Positions 1 through 6,236 of a DNA stretch of 15,126 nucleotides are shown piece by piece. The DNA is from an uncultured Alcaligenaceae bacterium (GTDB taxonomy: Bacteria > Pseudomonadota > Gammaproteobacteria > Burkholderiales > Burkholderiaceae_B), in the NCBI GenBank assembly GCA_937897265.1, contig CALCPT010000644.1, forward strand, positions 1 to 15,126, given 5' to 3'. The notes beneath the pieces were generated by a model that was given only the letters and a program-made list of their open reading frames with translations, had not been told where the DNA came from and made no database searches. Both the position numbers and the translations under genes were made by a program. Position 1 is the stretch's first letter. Each line of letters opens with the position of its first letter.

Positions 1-47
1 CTACACAGGCGAAGACACTCTTTCCCTACACGACGCTCTTCCGATCT
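1..47. other. Illumina TruSeq i5-side adapter (sequencing artefact)
   Basis: Not genomic. Positions 15-47 match the 33-nt TruSeq read-1 adapter (starts ACACTCTTTCCC, ends GCTCTTCCGATCT). Positions 7-14 (AGGCGAAG) sit where the 8-nt i5 index belongs, and 1-6 (CTACAC) are the end of the P5 flank. Genomic sequence starts at 48. Identity rests on recognising the standard adapter; the order P5 flank, index, read-1 primer is exactly that of a library molecule. Confidence 0.98.
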
Positions 48-267
48 TGACAAACTGCACCAGTTTTGCCGAGGTGAGCTGTTGCACGTGGGTGATGAGG
101 TCTTGCGTTTGACGGGATAAGGCAAAGGCACGTTCTGGTAACGTCGCGCTAAGCGTGATGTGGTAGCGCGAGCTGAGATACCGATCGAACGAATCAAGCC
201 ATAGCAGCGTGTTAAGTAACACCACAGCAACTAAAAAGAGATAAAGCGGGCGCTGGGCTTTGCTCAT
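48..267 (-). CDS. N-terminal fragment of a membrane-anchored partner protein of the MBOAT acetyltransferase
   Basis: Partial gene: 73 codons from ATG at 267 (protein begins MSKAQRPLYLFLVAVV) until the genomic sequence stops at 48. A hydrophobic segment at about residues 7-24 is a single signal anchor, followed by the start of a probably periplasmic domain. The ATG lies 1 nt past the TGA of the upstream MBOAT gene, so the two are almost certainly co-transcribed and translationally coupled. A reading frame can be extended upstream to 339, but that would overlap the MBOAT 3' end, so 267 is preferred. In AlgI-type loci the gene after the MBOAT protein usually encodes a periplasmic SGNH/AlgJ-like protein that completes acetyl transfer to a polysaccharide. 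That role is inferred from position; no catalytic motif is visible in the fragment. Translating on past 48 gives an adapter-derived tail (IGRASCRERV), which is not biological. Confidence 0.6.
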
Positions 268-268
268 G

Positions 269-1672
269 TCAAAATCGATAATAAATAAAACCGGGCACGC
301 CGTTTGGGCCCAATAAAATCGCGAGATACGCAAGCCCACCGACTAAACAGGTCAGTGCAATCCACCCAAGCGTAGTCAGCCGCTGCACACAGGCTTGTTC
401 AAGGCGTTGAGCGTGCGCGCTTAATAAAAAGAAAATCATGACGAACGCCGCGAGTAGGGCGTGTTGAAACTCAGGCTTGCCTAAGCCATTGGTCAGTGCA
501 GCGAGTAATTGCAAGGCCGCTTCATTATTGTCAGCTCTAAAGAACACCCAAGCGAGCCCAATGTAAGACAGTGTGAAAAGTCGTGCGAGGGCGACTGGCA
601 TCGCTTGATCTTTGCCAAACATCTTGTCGTAGAGGTTGACGAAGACGACGCCTAGTCCGTGTAAAGCTCCCCAAACAATAAAGGTCGAATTAGCGCCGTG
701 CCATAACCCACTGATCACCATCGCCAAGAGGATATTGATCTGCGTGTGTAAAAAGCCCTTTCGGTTACCACCGAGCGGAATGTATACATAATCACGAATA
801 AAGCTTGAGAGTGAAATGTGCCAGTGCCGCCAAAATTCTTGCAGATTGATGGCTAGATAGGGTTGTTTGAAATTGATAGGAAGGCTGAACCCTAGCATCA
901 ACGCGAGCCCGGTCACGATCAAGGTATAACCGGCAAAGTCTAAAAAAATCTGCAGCGAATAGCCAACGATGGCTGCAAAGGCCGTTACAAACGTTTGTGT
1001 GTCTGGATATTTAAAGGCATCGTCGACAAATGTTCCTGCCAACCATGAGGCAAAGACCATTTTTTGAAAGAGTCCCAATAAGATGTAGTAAATCGCCTTA
1101 GGCGTTTGACGTGGCAGCCCGACGTCTGGCCCATCCAGTTGTGCAAAGAAATCACGCGCACGCATGATTGGCCCAGCAAACAAGGTCGGCCAAAAAGACA
1201 AAAATAAAAGTAGATGAATGAATGAGGTGCGTGGTGGTTTGCTGTCGTATTGCCAGACAAGATAAGTGACTGCCTGAAAGGTGAAAAAAGAAATTCCGGC
1301 AGGTGCCACAATATCGATAATGGGTAGCAGAGCCTGCATACTCAGATTGGGCATGAGCCCTGCCAACAGCTGTCGAACAAACTCGTAATATTTGCTTGCC
1401 AGTAGCAAAACTAAGCTCAGCAGCACACTGATCGCAAACCAGAGCTTGCGGCGGGGATGAGTCTTGCTAGACTGTACCCAGTGACCTGCCAACCAAATGT
1501 AAGCGCTAAACACTAGCAAGATACAGGCAAACTGTACTGACCACGTTGCGTAAAGCGCGTAACCTGAAAGCGTTAAAAATCCGAGCTGGATTGAACGGTG
1601 ACTGCTAAGTGACCAGTAAAGGGGGAAGAAAATCAGGGCAATGAGCGCGAATTCTGGTGAAACGAAGCTCAT
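269..1672 (-). CDS. MBOAT family (AlgI/PatA/DltB-like) membrane-bound O-acyltransferase
   Basis: Complete 467-aa polytopic inner-membrane protein. It is expected to pass acetyl groups across the membrane for O-acetylation of an extracellular or cell-wall polysaccharide. The family core is clear: EFWRHWHISLSSFIRDYVYI at residues 279-298, then PLGGNRKG, and GLWHGAN at 322-328 with the conserved membrane-embedded His325. The C-terminal ending GVPGFIYYRF is typical of AlgI-like proteins, and the length is close to the usual 460-520. Hydrophobic segments run along nearly the whole chain. The start at 1672 gives a typical MBOAT N-terminus (hydrophobic from residue 8), but I see no strong ribosome binding site. 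The next gene starts 1 nt after its stop. The polymer substrate cannot be told: alginate synthesis genes are not in view, so the name algI would be unsafe. Confidence 0.93.
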   Translation of the reverse strand: MSFVSPEFALIALIFFPLYWSLSSHRSIQLGFLTLSGYALYATWSVQFACILLVFSAYIWLAGHWVQSSKTHPRRKLWFAISVLLSLVLLLASKYYEFVRQLLAGLMPNLSMQALLPIIDIVAPAGISFFTFQAVTYLVWQYDSKPPRTSFIHLLLFLSFWPTLFAGPIMRARDFFAQLDGPDVGLPRQTPKAIYYILLGLFQKMVFASWLAGTFVDDAFKYPDTQTFVTAFAAIVGYSLQIFLDFAGYTLIVTGLALMLGFSLPINFKQPYLAINLQEFWRHWHISLSSFIRDYVYIPLGGNRKGFLHTQINILLAMVISGLWHGANSTFIVWGALHGLGVVFVNLYDKMFGKDQAMPVALARLFTLSYIGLAWVFFRADNNEAALQLLAALTNGLGKPEFQHALLAAFVMIFFLLSAHAQRLEQACVQRLTTLGWIALTCLVGGLAYLAILLGPNGVPGFIYYRF

Positions 1673-1811
1673 GGCAACAGCGCAGCGTCGGACTTAAAAC
1701 CAGAGTAAGCAAGCATACTGGTACGAGACATCAGGGCAAATGGTGAGTAAGAACCTTGCCAAACAAGGCATTGGGGACAAATTTTAACTTACTATGTGAT
1801 GACTTATTTTT
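1673..1811. promoter_or_regulatory. Divergent intergenic region between the MBOAT gene and the hydrolase gene
   Basis: This 139-bp spacer must hold the promoters for two genes read in opposite directions. It contains a short inverted repeat, CCTTG (1754-1758) and CAAGG (1764-1768) with a 5-nt centre, that could be an operator. A weak plus-strand promoter candidate is TTGGGG at 1771-1776 with TATGTG at 1793-1798, 16 nt apart. Neither is a good consensus match, and no convincing minus-strand promoter was found. The call rests mainly on gene orientation. Confidence 0.35.
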
Positions 1812-2921
1812 ATGATTCGGCAACCTGGCATGACAGCTTTCACCGCTAAGCCTTTTCAGGCAGTTCGCAGACGACTGATCGCTATATGCGGGGCATCGGC
1901 TCTTGTGGCGAAAGTCAGCGCCGCAGCAAACCTTCCCGAAAACTTAAGATCGACTCAGCCCGCAAGCGGGCGCCGTGCCGATCCTGACACATCAGAGATC
2001 GAAGATCCAAAAACGAAACGTAAAATTAAGCTTAAGCTTCGGCTGCCTGCCCAAGCCAAGCCGACGGCGTTGATTTTGTATTCTCCGGGGCTAGGTAGCG
2101 GGGTGTCGAACGGGGCCGACTGGTGCGAGGCTTGGCGTGAAGCAGGCTATGTTGTTGCGACGCTTGCGCATCCAGTCACCGATGACGGTATCTGGAGCAC
2201 CAATAAGAGCAGATCGCTAAAAATGACGATCGCCGAGGCCATCGCCTCGCCACAGTACGCTCTGCGTGTGAAAGACTGCAGTTATGCGTTGGATTACTTG
2301 CTCAAGTTGCCCTTGTTAATGCCCTATTTTGAGCAGTCTGGCGGCGGCAAGTCCGACTCCTCGCGCCCTCGCATTGGTATTGCTGGTCATTCTTATGGTG
2401 CGTTGACGGTACAGTCAATTACCGGGCAAGGCCAAGGCGGTAAAGGCTTGCTTGACCCTCGAATTGATGCAGCCATTGCTCTGTCACCTAGCGCGATGTC
2501 GCAAGAGCGTGCAGCTGCCATGAGTCAGGTTAAAGTCCCATTTTTTTGCGTGACCGGTGATCTTGATGGTCACGTGACTTTTAAAAAGGACGCCGATTCA
2601 GTGCGCCTTGGGGTACCGCTCAGTCAGCGCCAATGGGTCTATAGCCATTTGCCAAAGGGCAAGCGACAAGAGCTCTTGGTAGCGCAGGCCGATCACATGA
2701 CCTTTGCGGGTGAGCCGATTGATGCCGAGCACTTTAGTCGTGACGTCTCGGTGTCTGAACAAAATAATCCAAAAACGTGGGCGCGTATCAGTGCCATGAC
2801 GACAGCATTTTGGGATTTTTATCTCAAGGCAGGGGTGGCCGGAGCGACCGAGAAGCGCAGCGCCTACATCGAGCGCATGCGTGCTCTCGCAGGCCCGCAA
2901 GATCAGTTAAAGTTCGATTAA
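1812..2921 (+). CDS. Exported alpha/beta hydrolase (dienelactone hydrolase/lipase-like)
   Basis: A 369-aa serine hydrolase. The N-terminus has a twin-arginine-like signal: RRRLIA at residues 19-24, a moderately hydrophobic stretch, and an AxA-type cleavage site near VSAAAN (35-40), so it probably acts in the periplasm. The fold is read from SPGLGSG at 91-97 (oxyanion-hole region), the nucleophile elbow GHSYGA at 192-197 (Ser194), an acid in GDLDGH (Asp250 or Asp252) and a final histidine in QADHMTFAG (His295). This resembles predicted dienelactone hydrolases and platelet-activating-factor acetylhydrolase-like esterases; the substrate is unknown. Start: ATG at 1812 or 1830, neither with a clear ribosome binding site; the second leaves a more typical Tat n-region. 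It is divergent from the O-acetylation genes, so a role in ester removal is possible but speculative. Confidence 0.85.
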   Translation: MIRQPGMTAFTAKPFQAVRRRLIAICGASALVAKVSAAANLPENLRSTQPASGRRADPDTSEIEDPKTKRKIKLKLRLPAQAKPTALILYSPGLGSGVSNGADWCEAWREAGYVVATLAHPVTDDGIWSTNKSRSLKMTIAEAIASPQYALRVKDCSYALDYLLKLPLLMPYFEQSGGGKSDSSRPRIGIAGHSYGALTVQSITGQGQGGKGLLDPRIDAAIALSPSAMSQERAAAMSQVKVPFFCVTGDLDGHVTFKKDADSVRLGVPLSQRQWVYSHLPKGKRQELLVAQADHMTFAGEPIDAEHFSRDVSVSEQNNPKTWARISAMTTAFWDFYLKAGVAGATEKRSAYIERMRALAGPQDQLKFD

Positions 2922-3009
2922 GCTTCTAGTGAGGTGGTTGACATCCTTTTTGCTCAGAAAGGCGAGACTTGACCCGCATATCTATTCATTCAAATAAGAG
3001 ACTAAAAAA

Positions 3010-4068
3010 ATGAAAATTATTGTGTTGCCCGGAGATGGAATCGGTGCTGAAACTGTAGCGGTTGCGGTGGATGCGTTAGAGCATGTCTCCAAGCAATTTA
3101 ACTTAGGCTTAGAGCTAAAGCACGATATTGCCGGACACGATAGTCTGAAGAAATACGGTACGACTATTCACGATGGCTTAATGGATTCAGTCAAGCAGGC
3201 AGATGGCTTGATCTTGGGGCCAATGGCGACCTACGACTTCAAAGACGAGTCGAAGGGTGAGATCAACCCGTCAAAATTCTTCAGAAAAGGCTTGGATCTG
3301 TTCGCGAATATCCGTCCGGCAAAAACCTATGCGGGTAGTGGCACGACATACAAGCCTCTCGATCTGGTGGTGGTGCGCGAAAACACCGAAGGTTTCTATG
3401 CCGATCGCAATATCGAATCGGGTGGCAGCGAAATGTTAATCACACCTGACGTCGTGGTGTCGCTGCGTCGTATTACTCGTCAGTGCTGTGAACGTATTGC
3501 TCGTTCGGCCTTCGAGTTGGCGATGACGCGCAAAAAACACCTGACCATCGTGCATAAAGCAAACGTCCTACGCATTGGCGATGGAATGTTTATCGACGCC
3601 TGCCATGCAGTGGCTAAAGAGTTTCCGTCGGTGCTGGTCGATGATGTGATCGTGGACGCCATGATGGCCCATGTTGTGCGCGCCCCCGAGCGTTACGATG
3701 TGATCGTTACGACCAATATGTTTGGGGATATTTTGTCTGACCTGACGGCCGAGCTTGCTGGCAGTTTGGGAATGGCGGCCTCGATCAATGCGGGCACGCA
3801 TTACGCAATGGCTCAGGCGGCACACGGCTCGGCACCAGACATCGCCGGGCAAAATATTGCCAACCCATTTTCGCAAGTCTGCTCTGCTGCCATGTTGTTG
3901 ACGTGGTACGGACAGCGCAAAGGGCGGCCTGAGTTTGTACAAGCCAGTCAGGCACTTGAGCAGGCAGTGACGCAAGCGATTGCAGCGAAAGAATCGACAC
4001 GCGATATGGGCGGTAAACTCGGCACCAAAGAAACTGGGCAGGCATTATTAAAACGGCTAGCAGCCTGA
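3010..4068 (+). CDS. Isocitrate/isopropylmalate dehydrogenase family protein (NAD-type)
   Basis: A 352-aa beta-decarboxylating 2-hydroxyacid dehydrogenase, cytoplasmic. It starts with the family N-terminus MKIIVLPGDGIGAETV. It has the substrate-side segment FFRKGLDLFANIRPAK (about residues 90-105), VRENTEGFY (about 123-131), a HKAN segment, the metal-binding region TTNMFGDILSDL, and the cofactor loop AHGSAPDIAGQNIANP. The Asp in SAPDIAG is the form found in NAD-using isopropylmalate dehydrogenases, rather than the Lys-Tyr pair of NADP-dependent E. coli Icd, so NAD is the likely cofactor. The HKAN segment continues VLRIGDG where relatives commonly have K-x-T-D-G, so substrate preference (isocitrate, isopropylmalate, tartrate/malate-like) is not settled. 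No leuC/leuD lies nearby, arguing against leuB. A purine-rich AAGAGA stretch precedes the ATG. It is convergent with the nitrate operon, so not part of it. Confidence 0.88.
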   Translation: MKIIVLPGDGIGAETVAVAVDALEHVSKQFNLGLELKHDIAGHDSLKKYGTTIHDGLMDSVKQADGLILGPMATYDFKDESKGEINPSKFFRKGLDLFANIRPAKTYAGSGTTYKPLDLVVVRENTEGFYADRNIESGGSEMLITPDVVVSLRRITRQCCERIARSAFELAMTRKKHLTIVHKANVLRIGDGMFIDACHAVAKEFPSVLVDDVIVDAMMAHVVRAPERYDVIVTTNMFGDILSDLTAELAGSLGMAASINAGTHYAMAQAAHGSAPDIAGQNIANPFSQVCSAAMLLTWYGQRKGRPEFVQASQALEQAVTQAIAAKESTRDMGGKLGTKETGQALLKRLAA

Positions 4069-4083
4069 CACCTGAAACGGCAT

Positions 4084-4110
4084 GCGAGCTAAGAGCAATT
4101 CAAAGCTCGC
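4084..4110. terminator. Convergent hairpin, possible bidirectional terminator
   Basis: A perfect 7-bp inverted repeat, GCGAGCT (4084-4090) and AGCTCGC (4104-4110), with a 13-nt loop. It lies in the 63-nt spacer between the ends of the dehydrogenase gene and cbiX, where both transcripts should stop. There is no T-run after the stem on either strand, so it is not a canonical intrinsic terminator; it may act with Rho or simply protect 3' ends. Confidence 0.4.
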
Positions 4111-4131
4111 TGCCAACGCAGTTGTGATTGC

Positions 4132-4506
4132 TTAGCGTGCGCCCAAAGCAAAGGCAGCGATTGCGTCTTGGATAGCGGGTTGTTCGCCAATCGCCGCACT
4201 GGCCTGCAAAGTCACCTCGGGATGCTTAAGGCGGGCCGCCTCAAGCAATAGAGGTAAGTCTTTGCGAACATGGCTACCTACTGCTAAAAATACCGGTACG
4301 ACGGTAATCTGTTTGATCCCTGCACTCACCATGTCATCAATCGCTTGTTCAAGCGTTGGTGCCATGCATTCAAGAAACGCCAAGCTTGTTGGCGAACTGC
4401 TGAGCACCCGCATTTTTTTTAAAATGCCTTCGAACGGCAAGCGCCATTGCGGGTCACGCGACCCGTGGGCAAAAAGAATGGTACCGTTCGTTGCATTGGG
4501 AGACAT
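4132..4506 (-). CDS. cbiX: Short-form sirohydrochlorin chelatase (CbiX-S/SirB family)
   Basis: A 124-aa single-domain class II chelatase. It is about half the length of two-domain CbiX/SirB, matching the short CbiX-S class that works as a dimer. It inserts metal into sirohydrochlorin; next to a siroheme enzyme the expected product is siroheme (Fe2+). Visible features are FAHGSRDP with His14 and GSHVRKDLP with His79, the two histidines that bind metal in this family, plus Glu46 in the FLECMAP strand. It is the last gene of the nitrate operon, 18 nt after cobA, with a weak ribosome binding site. Cobalt insertion for cobalamin is the alternative for this family, but no cobalamin genes are nearby and NirB needs siroheme. 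Confidence 0.88.
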   Translation of the reverse strand: MSPNATNGTILFAHGSRDPQWRLPFEGILKKMRVLSSSPTSLAFLECMAPTLEQAIDDMVSAGIKQITVVPVFLAVGSHVRKDLPLLLEAARLKHPEVTLQASAAIGEQPAIQDAIAAFALGAR

Positions 4507-4524
4507 TAGATAATCTATAAAAAG

Positions 4525-5301
4525 TTAAGCCGCCGCACTGAAATGATGTAACTGCCGGGTGGCCTCAAGAGCGTCGCCGATTAACATGATCGCAGGGATA
4601 GTTAGCCGCCTGGCCTCGATGGTTTCGCACAACGCTGAAAGGTGGGTGCGTAGTAATTGCTCATCGGGATAGGTGACAGATTTTATCAGGCCGACCGGCG
4701 TGAGACCTGACATGCCCGCATTTAAAAGACTCTGTTGAATGAGCGCGGCCCGTGCGAGTCCCATATAGATGACTAACGTCATGCCGCTTTCGGCTAACGC
4801 ACGCCAATTAGGTTGCGAACCTTCGTCCTTGAGGTGCCCCGTCACAAAGATCACTCCGGGCGAATGGTGGCGGTGCGTCAAAGACACGCCAAAGGCCGAA
4901 GCTCCTGCTAGCCCAGCTGAAATGCCATTGATCACTGTGACTTTGATTCGCTGTGCCTGCAGGGCTTCGATCTCCTCGCCCGCGCGTCCAAAGATCAGAG
5001 GATCACCCCCCTTTAGACGCACAACCTTTAAGCCAGAAACGGCAGCGCGCACCATAATTTTTTCAATAAATGATTGTGGCGTAGAGTGACAACCCCCGCG
5101 CTTTCCTACATGAATCATTCGCGCCTTCGGGTGGCAGTGTTCGAGAATCCTCGGATTGACCAAATCATCGACCAAAACGACGTCTGCAATCCTTAAATAT
5201 TTGACAGCCTTCAGTGTCAGTAATTCTGGGTCGCCGGGCCCCGCTCCGATCAGGGCGACTTCGCCAGGAGAAAAAAAAGAAGGATCGATTGAAGTATTCA
5301 T
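4525..5301 (-). CDS. cobA: Uroporphyrinogen-III C-methyltransferase (SUMT)
   Basis: A 258-aa SAM-dependent methyltransferase that methylates uroporphyrinogen III at C2 and C7 to give precorrin-2. The SAM-binding motif is GAGPGDPELLT at residues 19-29. Further family signatures are VDDLVNP, VGKRGGCHSTPQ, VRLKGGDPLIFGRAGEE and the VIFVTGH strand. It is a single domain: the CysG N-terminal precorrin-2 dehydrogenase/ferrochelatase half is absent, so oxidation to sirohydrochlorin must come from a gene elsewhere, while the chelatase is the next gene. Its ATG overlaps the TGA of ybiB by 4 nt (ATGA), implying coupled translation. The first dozen residues look like a short unstructured extension. Confidence 0.95.
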   Translation of the reverse strand: MNTSIDPSFFSPGEVALIGAGPGDPELLTLKAVKYLRIADVVLVDDLVNPRILEHCHPKARMIHVGKRGGCHSTPQSFIEKIMVRAAVSGLKVVRLKGGDPLIFGRAGEEIEALQAQRIKVTVINGISAGLAGASAFGVSLTHRHHSPGVIFVTGHLKDEGSQPNWRALAESGMTLVIYMGLARAALIQQSLLNAGMSGLTPVGLIKSVTYPDEQLLRTHLSALCETIEARRLTIPAIMLIGDALEATRQLHHFSAAA

Positions 5302-6236
5302 GGCGGCGAATCAGCGAGAGCGTTAGGTGGGGTTCTGTACGCACGGTGTAAGGCAGTGACTTGGGCAACGAGGCTGTTTGGAAGCGTGCCAGGATCGCGC
5401 AGCATCTTTTGATAAAGAGCTGCCGTGGCGGCAGGAAGAATACTCTCGGATGATTCGCTAGCCTCAGAAAAGTACTGTGCGTCGAGTACCTGCGTCGTCT
5501 CGAGTCCTTTGAACCGCAAGTGCAGCTCTGGTAAGCGGCGTGGGCTGGCCACCGGCTCGCCCTCATGGCCGCGCATGGTCGCCACGTTCTCTGAAAAATT
5601 CTTGTAAAAGCCATCGAGTACGGCTGGATAAGCGGGATGGGTATAGTTATTCAGTTGAAACGATTGGCTTTGAATCGGATTGATCACCTTCGCCAGAACA
5701 TGTCCCGTATTACGAACCCCTATGACTTGTCGCACTAAAAGCAGTCTGTGCAGAGCGGGACAAAGCACACTCAGCGGACAGTAAGCAAATGATTGATGTT
5801 CGAGAAGCAAGGGCAATTCGTTTAGGGTCTTGGCAACAGGCCAATCCATCTCAGCAAAGAGTTGTTCAGAACTGGTGCGTTGTGGCTCTTCGTGAGCACC
5901 GTGAACCAACACAAAATATCCCTTGTCAGCCAGAAGCTTTGCAAGCAAGGGTGTCAGCAGGCTGGTCTTACGTGCACCGTTGTATGACGGCAAGAGCCAC
6001 ACTGGTTTACTTAGCGTCAAGCTTGGTAGAAACGGACGTAACGCATCATAAAAACCCGAGAGCTCTTGCGCGGTCTCACCTTTGATGCGCATCGCCATAC
6101 AAAACGCACCGAGTTCAAGCGATGAGGTTACGCTTGAAAGTATCAAGGTAAATAAATCTTTTGCCTCAGAGCGCGACAAATCACTCGCCCCTTTACTGCC
6201 CCGTCCGATTTGCTTGAGATAGGCTTTAATCGACAT
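5298..6236 (-). CDS. ybiB: YbiB/TrpD2 family protein (anthranilate phosphoribosyltransferase-like)
   Basis: A 312-aa protein with the architecture of the TrpD/nucleoside phosphorylase class III fold: a helical N-terminal domain (residues 1-70) containing KDLFTLILSSVTSSLELGAFCMAMRIKGET, then an alpha/beta domain. The glycine-rich phosphoribosyl-pyrophosphate loop of true TrpD (GTGGD) is replaced by PSYNGARKTSLLTP around residue 82, so catalysis of the tryptophan step is unlikely. Conserved HGAH-like and RNTGHVLAKVINP segments fit the YbiB/TrpD2 group, whose E. coli member is a nucleic-acid-binding protein. It starts 11 nt inside the end of nasA and ends overlapping cobA by 4 nt, so it is translated as part of the nitrate operon. 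Its role there is unknown. Confidence 0.85.
   Translation of the reverse strand: MSIKAYLKQIGRGSKGASDLSRSEAKDLFTLILSSVTSSLELGAFCMAMRIKGETAQELSGFYDALRPFLPSLTLSKPVWLLPSYNGARKTSLLTPLLAKLLADKGYFVLVHGAHEEPQRTSSEQLFAEMDWPVAKTLNELPLLLEHQSFAYCPLSVLCPALHRLLLVRQVIGVRNTGHVLAKVINPIQSQSFQLNNYTHPAYPAVLDGFYKNFSENVATMRGHEGEPVASPRRLPELHLRFKGLETTQVLDAQYFSEASESSESILPAATAALYQKMLRDPGTLPNSLVAQVTALHRAYRTPPNALADSPP

Noticed and set aside
985..1311. Minus-strand open frame of about 108 codons inside the MBOAT gene
   Set aside because: It lies in another frame of a well-supported membrane protein gene and shows no recognisable motif. The same reasoning removes the other overlapping frames within nirB, nasA, nrtA, cobA and the dehydrogenase gene.
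2938..2997. TTGACA (2938) and TTGACC (2969) as -35 elements ahead of the dehydrogenase gene
   Set aside because: No acceptable -10 hexamer lies 16-18 nt downstream of either; the candidates are ggcgag and aaataa. A promoter is likely in this gap, but I cannot place it.
3010..4068. Naming the dehydrogenase leuB or icd
   Set aside because: The cofactor loop argues against E. coli-type NADP Icd, and the absence of leuC/leuD neighbours argues against leuB; sequence reading alone does not fix the substrate.
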